The notes under the pieces are model-generated. The model ran no database searches and was not told where the DNA came from. It saw nothing but the letters and a program-made list of their open reading frames with translations. The position numbers were made by a program, and so were the translations under genes. 64,000 bases of DNA from Candidatus Cloacimonadota bacterium (GTDB taxonomy: Bacteria > Cloacimonadota > Cloacimonadia > Cloacimonadales > TCS61). Below, one piece after another: positions 25,152 to 33,801 of this stretch (the stretch's first letter is position 1; each line of letters opens with the position of its first letter). The DNA lies in assembly GCA_030445745.1 (NCBI GenBank), contig JASUTE010000004.1, positions 24,173-88,172 on the forward strand. The letters are read 5' to 3'.

Positions 25152-26556
25152 ATAACTTTTTTAGATTGTATTTTCTTATTTTTTTATATACAGTGGAACG
25201 ATCTAATCCAATATTTTTGGATAGATTGGTAATGTTGTTATCGTTTCTTTCCAACTGACATTTCAGGTAAATTCTTTCAAATTCTTCCAAGGCGGAATTA
25301 AAATTTTCTAAAGCCAAAAATTGTTCAAAGTCTGCTATTTCATTAGCTATGCCACCACCTCTTTTTTTACTGTTAACTTCATTAGCAATAACTTCATTGG
25401 TGATTTTATCGTACATAACAAAAAGATATTCACAAAACTTTTCTAATTCGCGTACATTACCTGGCCACTCATAGTTTTCCAAACTACGCTGGGCAATACG
25501 GAAATCTACATCGATAATTCTATCGTTATATTTTTCCAATAATTTTTCGAAAAAATAGCGCATAAGTAAAACGATATCATTACCTCTTTCCTTTAGAGGT
25601 GGAAGCTTGATGACATTGCCATCTAATCTGTAAAATAGATCCTTACGAAATTTTTTCTGACGAACCAATGCTTTTAAATCTTTGTTACTCGCAAAAAATA
25701 GCCGTACATCTACTTTTTTTATTCTACCACCAAGAATTCTTATTTCGCGGTTTTCAATTGCCCGTAAAATTTTGGCTTGAGTGTCTAAGTTCAAGTTGGA
25801 AATTTCATCTAAGAACAAAACACCGCCATCTGCTAATTCAAAACAGCCCTTATGATCTTCAAAAGCGCCGGTAAAAGCTCCTTTTTTATGTCCAAATAAC
25901 TCAGAATTGACCAAAGTGTCGGTGAATTCACCTGCATTACGCTTAATAAAAGGTCTTCCAAACTGTTTTGAATTCCAAAATAAATTATGCGCTACGATCT
26001 CCTTACCAGTACCAGTTTCACCCGCTATCAAAATATCCACATCGGTTTTGGCATACTTTTCTATCTTGTCTCGTAATCGTTTAATGGCATCACACTCGCC
26101 TACAAAAGGCTTGCTTTGAATAAGCTCCTGCCGCAGATTTTCTTTTTCTTGCTGCAATTTATAATTATTTAGCTCTTGCTGATATAATAAAAATGCTTGG
26201 TGAACTTCATTCAGGAATTTATCTATACTAAACTCGCCTGTTTTTTCTATAAAACTGAAAGCACCCATCTTCATAGCTTGAGCTACCTGCTCTCTTTTGG
26301 CAGCTCCTGAAAGCATAATTGCTTCGCAAATAGTATTTTTCTTCTTCAGGATTTTTTTCAATACACCAATTCCATCCAATTTACTGTTAGGTAAAAGAAT
26401 ATCTAAAAGTACTACTTGCGGCTTAAACTGTTGGAATTCATCCAAAAAAGTGTCGCTTTCGTGCGACATCTTCACTTCATAATCGTGTTCTTCTAAAACT
26501 TTTGCATAGAATTTAGCTAATTTTACATTATCATCCAAAATTAAGATTTTTCCCAT
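25150..26556 (-). CDS. NtrC-family sigma-54-dependent response regulator
   Basis: A 468-residue regulator. The receiver domain (1-120) has the acidic pair at 8-9, the phosphoacceptor Asp52 (VVLLDILL), Ser83 and Lys105. The AAA+ domain has Walker A GETGTGKE (179-186) and the sigma-54 contact loop GAFTGA, followed by VLFLDEISNL. The C-terminal helix-turn-helix (about 425-466, RNDNNITNLSKNIGLDRSTV) is Fis-like. It should activate sigma-54 promoters when phosphorylated by the kinase encoded just upstream. The ATG at 26556 has AAAGGTGG before it; a GTG at 26574 would overlap the kinase gene. No sigma-54 factor gene or clear -24/-12 promoter was found in the window. Confidence 0.93.
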   Translation of the reverse strand: MGKILILDDNVKLAKFYAKVLEEHDYEVKMSHESDTFLDEFQQFKPQVVLLDILLPNSKLDGIGVLKKILKKKNTICEAIMLSGAAKREQVAQAMKMGAFSFIEKTGEFSIDKFLNEVHQAFLLYQQELNNYKLQQEKENLRQELIQSKPFVGECDAIKRLRDKIEKYAKTDVDILIAGETGTGKEIVAHNLFWNSKQFGRPFIKRNAGEFTDTLVNSELFGHKKGAFTGAFEDHKGCFELADGGVLFLDEISNLNLDTQAKILRAIENREIRILGGRIKKVDVRLFFASNKDLKALVRQKKFRKDLFYRLDGNVIKLPPLKERGNDIVLLMRYFFEKLLEKYNDRIIDVDFRIAQRSLENYEWPGNVRELEKFCEYLFVMYDKITNEVIANEVNSKKRGGGIANEIADFEQFLALENFNSALEEFERIYLKCQLERNDNNITNLSKNIGLDRSTVYKKIRKYNLKKL

Positions 26557-26567
26557 TGTAGCCACCT

Positions 26568-29141
26568 TTACCACGTATTTGGTAATATAATTTCTGCTCG
26601 CAATATTCCCTCTAGAAGATAAAAATTAAGTTTTCCCTTATGATTTTTAATAATTTCTAATGCAATTGGTATTCCAATTCCAGAGCCATCAGATTTGGTA
26701 GTGAAACCAATATTTTTAAATTTGTTCACAACATCTTCACTTAAATTAGCCGGATTTTCTATAATTATATAGTGGTTTTCAATATTTTCTTTAAAAATAA
26801 CTCGCACAAATCCATCCACATTATCAACTGCTCGTAAAGCGTTATTTATCAGATTTTTAATAGCAATTTCCAATAACTTTTTATCCACATAAAAATGCTC
26901 AGAATGACAACGATTTTCAAAACTAAGCAATTCGTACTTATCATCGTTTAGATACAAAGCTTCCAAATTTTGGATAAAATGCGAAATTTTTATCTCTTCT
27001 TTGTACATTTTATTAATGTGCATAAAATTGGAAAGCATTATAGCTGCTTTGGAAATATCTTCTGCTGTTTGCATTATTTCTTCTGCTTTTTTGTCTTCTT
27101 TTTCTTTGATAAAATTTTGAATCTGTATCTTATGTAATAAAATGTCGTTTTTCAAATCGTGGGTAAGAACTTGAATAATTTGTAAGGCTTTTAAAGTACT
27201 TAATTCATACACCTTATAATTAAACAATATGTAGTTTTGGGAGTAAATTAACCGATGCTCTTTAGATAGTCCATGTAAAATATCATATCCGACTTTTACA
27301 TTAAAGGCAAATTTTTTGGGAAGTTTATAATAATGTCTTGCATCTCCCTTTATTTGCCAATAATACAATTTACCTAAAAATCCATAAATTACAAAATAAC
27401 TGTGATTGGCAGAATTATATGGAATTTTTATAAGATAAACAACAAGAAGGGAGATAAGAAACAAAATTATCTCCAGCAGTAATAATACAATAGCCCATGG
27501 ATTAAGCTCAGTTTTTGTATTGAAACTAGCGATAGAAAGCTTGTCATTTTCATTATCTATAAAAATAAGTTTGTTATCATAAGTTTGCGGGGAAGAGATA
27601 CTATTTACCGCAGTAGAAACCAAATTCAAATTATTATCCAAAATCATCATGTTATCCAAAACAATATATTTCTGCCCTTTTATAAGAATTTCACCTGGTA
27701 TTATTCTTGAAACTTTTTTCCCTATATTGGTTTTACTTTCTTCTACTATCTCTAAATTTTTATTTATACGTATCCTCTTTAAAATACCTCCATCCAAATT
27801 ATATAACTCAAGCATATTTTCATGCTTTCTTATATCGATAACATTTGTATAATTGATATCTGTAGTAAATTTTTCCCCAGTTGCTAAATCAATTACTTCC
27901 AATTTTTTATTAGAAAAGTCGCTTACTGTTCGCATTGCTAAAAATATTTTATTCCATTCCGGCATGAAGTAACTATTATATTTATAGTATCCTTTTTTCT
28001 TATAATGGTAGTTTTGGAGATTATCTTGAACAGTTTTAATTTCACCATCATTCGCTAAAATCATGAATTGTGTTTGGGTGGTGTAGCCAAACTCTTTGGG
28101 GTTCTGAAACCATTCTACCGGCATTTCTGAACAGGGAGAGTAATAATTTACCAAAATCTCTTTTTCACCATCATTTTCTAAATCAACTATCTTGCTAAAG
28201 TTATCGTAAATATATAGGCTAGATCTCCTCCTCCAGAGAATTTTTTCATTTTTAAAATCGTATAAGAGTATTTCTGAAGCTATCCAGCGGTCATTCCTTT
28301 TCGCAATTAGGATATCATTAATACCATCACCATTGCCATCTAAGCTGCCCAAAACTACATACTTAAGCAATCCAGAATCTTCATATTTATTTCTGTGATA
28401 AAACCTAGCTTCGTAATATTGTTTTCGCCTAAATCTATTTATTAACTCCCAGATTTCTCTTTCAGAAAATTCAGTTGAAAAATATTTGGAAAAATAATCG
28501 GTGAGATCTTTATAGCTTTTATTATTGATATTTTTTTTCGGGAACCACTGGTCGTTATTCAATTTTTCCCAAAAATCGGTAGCGAAATATACGATATACT
28601 TACCATTTTTCATCTCGATTTTAAAATCACGCTCCAGATACTTTCTTAAGACAATATCAGAAAAGATAAAATCTCGTAAATAATACTCATCGGCTGTTAA
28701 TTCATAAAAAAGTGAATCTGTTCTTAAAAATTTGGAACTATAATTAAAATTTTCGTCAATACTACAAACTAAAAATTCGTGATTATTATTTACACCTATG
28801 AAAAAAACCTTATCCCATTGCTCGTCATAAATACAGGTAGCACGAGTGGAAATGGTAGAATTTAGATTTTTCCCGGTAAATTCTTTATATTGGATATTAT
28901 GTGTTTTATTATTATACATTTGTGCAAAAATCCTGTTCTGAAGCATATGACCGTAAATAAAAAACAAATCGTAATCCCAATGATTTGGTAGAACAGTAAA
29001 ACCACTACACATATCGATTTGTTCGATATCATAGCTCACATGTTTATAATTATGAAAAAGCAAACTCGGGAATAATAGAAATGCTATTAATGTTAAAAAA
29101 AACAGATATATAAAGAAATATCTAAACTTAAATTTTTCCAC
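26568..29141 (-). CDS. Sensor histidine kinase with large extracytoplasmic FG-GAP-like domain
   Basis: An 857-residue membrane kinase. A membrane segment at about 8-30 and another at about 575-597 bracket a 540-residue outside domain. This contains short calcium-loop-like motifs LDGNGDGINDILIA and VDLENDGEKEILV typical of FG-GAP/integrin-like propellers, so it may fold as a beta-propeller. The cytoplasmic part has the phosphorylated His in VLTHDLKND (near residue 658), the N box IKNLINNALRAVD and the G box SDGSGIGIPIALEII. It begins with GTG preceded by AGGA. It is upstream of, and 11 bases from, its probable partner regulator. The signal sensed is unknown; the domain suggests a large ligand or a surface polymer. 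Confidence 0.88.
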   Translation of the reverse strand: MEKFKFRYFFIYLFFLTLIAFLLFPSLLFHNYKHVSYDIEQIDMCSGFTVLPNHWDYDLFFIYGHMLQNRIFAQMYNNKTHNIQYKEFTGKNLNSTISTRATCIYDEQWDKVFFIGVNNNHEFLVCSIDENFNYSSKFLRTDSLFYELTADEYYLRDFIFSDIVLRKYLERDFKIEMKNGKYIVYFATDFWEKLNNDQWFPKKNINNKSYKDLTDYFSKYFSTEFSEREIWELINRFRRKQYYEARFYHRNKYEDSGLLKYVVLGSLDGNGDGINDILIAKRNDRWIASEILLYDFKNEKILWRRRSSLYIYDNFSKIVDLENDGEKEILVNYYSPCSEMPVEWFQNPKEFGYTTQTQFMILANDGEIKTVQDNLQNYHYKKKGYYKYNSYFMPEWNKIFLAMRTVSDFSNKKLEVIDLATGEKFTTDINYTNVIDIRKHENMLELYNLDGGILKRIRINKNLEIVEESKTNIGKKVSRIIPGEILIKGQKYIVLDNMMILDNNLNLVSTAVNSISSPQTYDNKLIFIDNENDKLSIASFNTKTELNPWAIVLLLLEIILFLISLLVVYLIKIPYNSANHSYFVIYGFLGKLYYWQIKGDARHYYKLPKKFAFNVKVGYDILHGLSKEHRLIYSQNYILFNYKVYELSTLKALQIIQVLTHDLKNDILLHKIQIQNFIKEKEDKKAEEIMQTAEDISKAAIMLSNFMHINKMYKEEIKISHFIQNLEALYLNDDKYELLSFENRCHSEHFYVDKKLLEIAIKNLINNALRAVDNVDGFVRVIFKENIENHYIIIENPANLSEDVVNKFKNIGFTTKSDGSGIGIPIALEIIKNHKGKLNFYLLEGILRAEIILPNTW

Positions 29142-29203
29142 TATTCCTACTTCCCCTGATTATTCTATTTTCATAATATAAACTAATAAATTTTAGAAAA
29201 TAT

Positions 29204-29222
29204 CACTCCATTGCAGTGTCAA
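29204..29222 (-). promoter_or_regulatory. Palindrome overlapping a TTGACA box upstream of the kinase gene
   Basis: CACTCCATTGCAGTG (29204-29218) is a near-perfect inverted repeat (6 of 7 arm bases). Its right end overlaps TGTCAA (29217-29222), a TTGACA -35 box on the minus strand, about 75 bases before the kinase GTG. No good -10 is seen at 16-18 bases. It could be an operator. Confidence 0.35.
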
Positions 29223-29461
29223 TATTTTTTTTAAATCTGATATATCCAGAGTCAAGTCCAAAAAAGTGTAAATTCCTCATAAATGGTTTAAGCACTTTTT
29301 AGCTTCTTTTCATTTTTTTTTTAATAAAAAAGGGAAAAATGAATTTGAGATTTGGTATTGAGAGCATTAGATAAATTAATTTGAAAAAAAACTTGTATAA
29401 ATTAATAGAATTTTAGTTATTGCACACGTAGCGAATTAAATAGCTAATTGGAGGATATTAT
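29223..29461. other. Spacer between the divergent kinase and foldase genes
   Basis: No gene is seen in this AT-rich spacer, which includes a run of T residues. It should contain the promoter of the foldase gene, but I could not identify a convincing pair of boxes. The ribosome binding site GGAGG at 29451-29455 precedes the ATG at 29462. Confidence 0.4.
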
Positions 29462-31243
29462 ATGTTAGAAGGAATGAGAAAGAACGCAAAAATAATAATC
29501 TACATCGTTGCTTTTGTATTTGTCGTAAGTATGGCGATCGGGGGGGTTAGCGGAGCTTTTTCTTCTGCACCCAAAGTAGGAGTTATCGATGGCGAGAAAA
29601 TTTCGCGAGCCCAGTTCCGTGAATATTTAGAGCAGGCTTATAGCCAGTATGCTCAACAAAATCCCGATAAAGAGATAGATGAACAGGTTTCCAAACAGAT
29701 CAATAACCAAGCGTGGAATCAACTGGTGGATGATATCCTGATAGGTAAACAGATCAAAAAATACAAAATTAAAGTTACCGATGAAGATGTGGCAGCAAAG
29801 TTAGCAGATCCCTATGATCAGATCAAAAATTTTGAACAATTTCAAACTGAGGGCAAATTCGATAAAGCTAAATATGATGAAATGTTGATTAATAACCCGC
29901 AATTTGCCAATTGGTTAGAAGGAATCATCAGACAGAATTTACCTCGTGAAAAATTATTTGCTAAAATAAGATCGGAAGTTACTGTAACCGAAGCCGAAGT
30001 GAAACAACAGTTTATAGAAGAGAATAATAAAGCTGATGCCCAAATTATCTATTTTGATTACCAAAACATAGATGATTTCGAAATCACAGAAGAAGAAGTA
30101 GAGCAATATTACGAAGCACACAAGGAAGATTACAAACGTGATCCTTCTTGTACTCTCAAATTCGTTCGTATTGAACCTCAACCCAGTGAAGCAGACAAAA
30201 ATAGAGCTAAAACCAAAATAGATTCTATCTACCAAATTGTTATGCAGAGAGATGATTTTGCCGAAGTTGCTAAGCAATACTCAGAAGGCCCTAGTGCTTC
30301 CAAAGGTGGCGATTTGGGCTATTTTACGGCAGACAGAATGGTACCAAAATTTTCAGAAGTAGCTTTCCAATTAAAAGATGGAGAAGTAAGCGAACCGGTT
30401 TTAACCCGCTTTGGTTGGCATATTATCAAGAAATTCGATAGTCGTAAAAATAATGAGGGAAAAACTGAGATAAAAGCAAGCCATATTTTGGTAAGAACCG
30501 AGCCTTCCCAGAAAACTTTGGATAACTACAAAGTGATTGCTGAAGATATTCTTGCCAAAGCAAAAGAGAAAGGTTTGGAAAAAGCAGCTGCAGAGATGGA
30601 ATATGAAGTTGAAGAAACACGCGAATTTTATGAAAATACCAGCTACATTAGTGGAATTGGCCGTAATCCTGAATTGGTAGAGTTTGCTTTCGATGGTGAT
30701 GTTGGTGATGTCAGCGAATTGATAGAACTACCTGGTGATAAATATGCTATCGCCGAGATTGCTTCCCAAAAAGGCGTACATTACCGTCCTTTGGAAGAGG
30801 TAGAAGAGAGGATCAGGAAAGAGATCCAGCACGAAAAGAAATTGGCAGCTGTACAACAAGATGCCCAGAAATTTATGGATGCATATCAGCCTAACCAATA
30901 CCTTAGCAAAGCTAAAGCTGACGGCTGGCAAATTATAGAAGCAAAAGATATTACGATTAATAAGTCTTTGCCAGAAATTCGGAAAGTAGAAGGTTTAAAC
31001 GAAGCTATTTTGGATACTGAAGAAGGTAAATTTACCCAGCTGGTAACCAACGATAAAGGCGCTTTCCTGGCTTTTGTGAATAAACGAGTTGAACCAGATA
31101 TGGAAAAATTCGCCCAGCAAAAACAAAAATTGCTGCAAGAAGCTCAGGAAAAGGCTGAAAATGAACATCTAAACGAATGGTATCGCAACTTGCGTGAAGA
31201 TGCTGAGATTGTGGATAACCGCACAGAATTCTTTGATCTGTAA
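29462..31243 (+). CDS. PpiD/SurA-like membrane-anchored peptidyl-prolyl isomerase
   Basis: A 593-residue periplasmic foldase. It has an N-terminal anchor (about 9-31, AKIIIYIVAFVFVVSMAIGG), a SurA N-terminal chaperone-like region (about 38-190), then a parvulin domain (about 225-335) with DLGYFTADRMVPKFSEVAFQL (in two parts) and FGWHIIKKFD, and a second parvulin-like repeat beginning IKASHILVRTE. The layout (anchor, chaperone, PPIC) matches PpiD, which helps fold proteins leaving the Sec channel. A strong GGAGG lies before the ATG and a terminator follows the stop. It stands alone as a single transcription unit. Confidence 0.85.
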   Translation: MLEGMRKNAKIIIYIVAFVFVVSMAIGGVSGAFSSAPKVGVIDGEKISRAQFREYLEQAYSQYAQQNPDKEIDEQVSKQINNQAWNQLVDDILIGKQIKKYKIKVTDEDVAAKLADPYDQIKNFEQFQTEGKFDKAKYDEMLINNPQFANWLEGIIRQNLPREKLFAKIRSEVTVTEAEVKQQFIEENNKADAQIIYFDYQNIDDFEITEEEVEQYYEAHKEDYKRDPSCTLKFVRIEPQPSEADKNRAKTKIDSIYQIVMQRDDFAEVAKQYSEGPSASKGGDLGYFTADRMVPKFSEVAFQLKDGEVSEPVLTRFGWHIIKKFDSRKNNEGKTEIKASHILVRTEPSQKTLDNYKVIAEDILAKAKEKGLEKAAAEMEYEVEETREFYENTSYISGIGRNPELVEFAFDGDVGDVSELIELPGDKYAIAEIASQKGVHYRPLEEVEERIRKEIQHEKKLAAVQQDAQKFMDAYQPNQYLSKAKADGWQIIEAKDITINKSLPEIRKVEGLNEAILDTEEGKFTQLVTNDKGAFLAFVNKRVEPDMEKFAQQKQKLLQEAQEKAENEHLNEWYRNLREDAEIVDNRTEFFDL

Positions 31244-31262
31244 AAGATAAACTTAAATAGAT

Positions 31263-31292
31263 AAGGGCAGAATTTCGGTTCTGCCCTTTTTT
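31263..31292 (+). terminator. Rho-independent terminator after the foldase gene
   Basis: AAGGGCAGAA (31263-31272) pairs perfectly with TTCTGCCCTT (31279-31288) around TTTCGG, followed by T residues to 31292. Confidence 0.93.
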
Positions 31293-31608
31293 GTACCTAC
31301 CACTTTGCCAGAAGTTTGGCGAACTCAATTGAATTCGAGTGCGAGTTTGTGGACTGGAGTTCACGTTTGCGTGGGTTTCAGGATACATTTTATTAACATT
31401 TTTTCGTCTCAAGTCCACCCTCGCTGTGTTCAGACCTGTTTCGTCGGTTTATCAGCCGGAGGTCTGGCGAAGGCTGGTAGCCCTGGTCACCTTTGGTGCT
31501 GCCATAGGCAGGTAAACTTTAGAGAAGATGGAAGAATCTAAATTATAGCACCAATGTTAGATTTGAAACTTCTATTCTTACAATGAGATATCTCCACTAC
31601 GGTCGATA

Positions 31609-31697
31609 TGACAATTTAGTTCTCAAGAAACCCCTCTGCTCTGCTACGCATAGCTCGCAGAGCTTCTCCCCTTAAAAGGTGAGCAAAAAATGCTGTC
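31609..31697. repeat. 89-base direct repeat, copy 1
   Basis: Identical base for base to 31917-32005, starting TGACAATTTAG and ending TGCTGTC, with the copies 308 bases apart. It includes the self-complementary stretch CTCTGCTCTGCTACGCATAG with AGCTCGCAGAG, which can form a hairpin. Identity over 89 bases implies recent duplication or conversion. Confidence 0.95.
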
Positions 31698-31824
31698 TTC
31701 CTGAGGAATTCTCCGAACTCGATCGACGAAGAATCTAATAAGGGCATTAAGTCTTAAATTACAGATTTATGCGCTGTAAGCAGATTGCTTCACCCATAAA
31801 GGGTTCGCAATGACGGTATTTTTT

Positions 31825-31921
31825 TGTCATTTCGAATAAGCGTAGCGCATGGAGAAATCTCTTTTTCTCTTAAAACTCTTATGAGATCTCTCGACTCCAC
31901 TTCGTTCCGCTCGAGGTGACA
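31825..31921. repeat. REP-like long imperfect palindrome
   Basis: The left arm begins TGTCATTTCGAATAAGCG (31825) and ends GGAGAAATCTC; the right arm begins GAGATCTCTCGACTCC and ends GCTCGAGGTGACA (31921). They are imperfect reverse complements. Sequences of this kind, with TGTCATTTCGAG at the outer ends and GAGATCTC inside, are common as dispersed intergenic elements in FCB-group genomes (from memory). Confidence 0.7.
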
Positions 31922-32005
31922 ATTTAGTTCTCAAGAAACCCCTCTGCTCTGCTACGCATAGCTCGCAGAGCTTCTCCCCTTAAAAGGTGAGCAAAAAATG
32001 CTGTC
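31917..32005. repeat. 89-base direct repeat, copy 2
   Basis: Identical to 31609-31697. The first five bases overlap the end of the long palindrome, so this copy keeps the full palindrome at its left while copy 1 is preceded by a diverged version (ATGAGATATCTCCACTACGG). Confidence 0.95.
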
Positions 32006-32087
32006 ATTCTGGCTGCCTGGTCGTAGCCCTAGTCGCCTTTGGCGCTGCCGTAGGTAGGCAAACTTTAGCGAAGGCTAGAGTAGATTA

Positions 32088-32125
32088 CAAAAAAGGCAGG
32101 CTTGGTTAGCCAGGCCTGCCTTTTC
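32088..32125 (-). terminator. Rho-independent terminator for the TPR protein gene
   Basis: AAAAGGCAGGC (from about 32091) pairs with GCCTGCCTTTT (32114-32124). Read on the minus strand the stem is followed by six T residues, 20 bases beyond the stop codon of the TPR gene. Confidence 0.88.
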
Positions 32126-32144
32126 TAACTATAAACTATGGTGT

Positions 32145-33728
32145 TTAAAAGAAACTTGATTTAGTTGCTTCCAGCAATTGGTTCAGTGATTTTTCCCTGG
32201 AATCTACTTCTCGTAAAGCGGATTTACTTTCGGTTCTTGCTTTAACTTTTTGCAGGTATTCCATTGCTTGGTTAAAATCGCTGTGGGCAGCATCTCTTTG
32301 ACTATCCCGCTCGTTTACCAACCTATCAGCTTCCTCTCCATAAGCTTCTTTTGCTTTCTCTTCCAATTCCAAGTAGTTTTCATATTTCTTATAGCCAATT
32401 TGCTGATACATTTTGGCCATTGTAAGGTATGGTCTGTAATTACTGGGTTCTTTTTGGATAGCTATTTGTGCATTATTTTCTGCTTTATCATAGTTTTTCA
32501 AGGCGATATGCGCTTCTGCTAAATTGATATACACAGAAATATTATCTGGTTCTAATTCTTTTAGTTTATTCAAGGTTTCTACTGCTTTCTGATAATTGTT
32601 CAAGGTAGCATATGCATTAGCCAGATTCATGTAGGCGCGTGTATTTTCTGGTTGTTCTGCTATCAGAGATTTGTACTGCTCAATTGCGCTATCTAACTTT
32701 CCGGTTCTTAAATAGCAGCTTCCTAATTTTTTGGAAAGTTCCTCATCATCTGGAAATCTCTTCACCGCTTCTTCCAAAGGCGTTATAGCTTTATCGTAAA
32801 GTTCCTGATCGTAGTACATTAGTCCTAGTTGCTTGTAAGCATCAGCATATTCCTTATCAAGTTCTATTGCTTTTCGATAAGCTTCTGCCGCATCCTCGTA
32901 GTATTCAATCTTGGTGTAAGTATCACCAATTTGCAACCAGGTTTCTTTTGTTTGTTGTACTTCTGCCAATTTATGCAGGATATCGACTGCTTCTTCATAT
33001 TTGAATTGTTGTAGATAGGTTTTGCTAAGCTGATCCAAAATATCAGCGTTTTGAGGGTCCAGTTCTAAGGCTTGCAAATAATATTCTTCTGCTTTTTCGT
33101 AGTTTCTGTTGAAATAATTAATGTAGCCCAGATAAAAATGAGCCATAACGTTGGTTTTATCGATCTCGATCACTCTTTCAAAAGCTTCCTGAGCAGATTG
33201 ATAGTTTCTGCTATTAAAGTGCTGCATTGCTATATTAATAGCTTCCTGCAACTCGGTTGAGATCAATCTTTCCAGACGACTTATGAGGTTTTTATCCACA
33301 CTTTCGCGACGGCTTTCAGTATCTTTTTGGGTTAAGAAGTTTAGGGCTGTCACACTACCAGAGCGCATACTATAAATTTTCACACTAATTTTGAAATCAT
33401 TTGAATCGACTTCTTGTACAGTACCCCAAACTAGGTAATCGGCATCCAATTTCTGTCCCAGTTCTGCCAATTTTTTGCTTCCCAGAGCAGAAATATTGGT
33501 ATAGCCAGATTCTTCTAGTACATTCTCTATTTCTTTTAAATCGATAAGCTGAAGGTTTTCGTAATTTTCAAACAACTTTTCGAAATCTCTACTTAAAAGC
33601 ATTTTCACCACGTAATCGCTTTTACGATCCTGTTTTTTTAATTCCAAGATCGCAACTTTCTCAGCTGCAGCAAACAGAAAACTGCTTATCATCGTAAAGG
33701 TTAGTATAAGGAAGATCGTCTTTTTCAT
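32145..33728 (-). CDS. Secreted TPR protein with CsgG-like N-terminal domain
   Basis: A 527-residue exported protein. After a signal peptide (about 1-20) residues 22-150 resemble the CsgG/TolB-N-like fold that binds nucleotide-like or peptidoglycan partners: KVAILELKKQDR, then LQLIDLKEIENVLEESGY and ADYLVWGTVQEVD. About nine tetratricopeptide repeats follow (155-460), with clear YLQALELDPQ, YRKAIELDKEYADAYKQLG and NLAEAHIALKNYDKAE motifs, and then a charged helical tail. TPR arrays bind proteins, so a scaffold in the periplasm is likely. It has its own terminator and a GGAGG-like site before the ATG. Confidence 0.8.
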   Translation of the reverse strand: MKKTIFLILTFTMISSFLFAAAEKVAILELKKQDRKSDYVVKMLLSRDFEKLFENYENLQLIDLKEIENVLEESGYTNISALGSKKLAELGQKLDADYLVWGTVQEVDSNDFKISVKIYSMRSGSVTALNFLTQKDTESRRESVDKNLISRLERLISTELQEAINIAMQHFNSRNYQSAQEAFERVIEIDKTNVMAHFYLGYINYFNRNYEKAEEYYLQALELDPQNADILDQLSKTYLQQFKYEEAVDILHKLAEVQQTKETWLQIGDTYTKIEYYEDAAEAYRKAIELDKEYADAYKQLGLMYYDQELYDKAITPLEEAVKRFPDDEELSKKLGSCYLRTGKLDSAIEQYKSLIAEQPENTRAYMNLANAYATLNNYQKAVETLNKLKELEPDNISVYINLAEAHIALKNYDKAENNAQIAIQKEPSNYRPYLTMAKMYQQIGYKKYENYLELEEKAKEAYGEEADRLVNERDSQRDAAHSDFNQAMEYLQKVKARTESKSALREVDSREKSLNQLLEATKSSFF

Positions 33729-33801
33729 TTTTCCTCCAAATGAATATTTAATTTTTTTCCATTTTTTCTTTTTGAAATTTTAGAGCAAGATATTTTTATA
33801 G

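Larger units (their letters stand above)
31293..32087. repeat. Repeat-rich noncoding spacer (REP-like elements)
   Basis: About 800 bases without a supportable gene, with higher G+C than its surroundings and several repeats. An 89-base sequence occurs twice (see the separate entries). A diverged pair lies at about 31482-31526 and 32028-32070, sharing GCTGCC-TAGG-AGG-AAACTTTAG. An imperfect long hairpin spans 31825-31921. Small open frames cross it in several phases and look accidental. This mosaic is typical of dispersed intergenic repeat families rather than of an insertion sequence; no transposase is present. Confidence 0.7.

Noticed and set aside
31305..31541. 78-codon frame in the repeat-rich spacer
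   Set aside because: It crosses repeats, lacks a ribosome site and has no protein-like composition.
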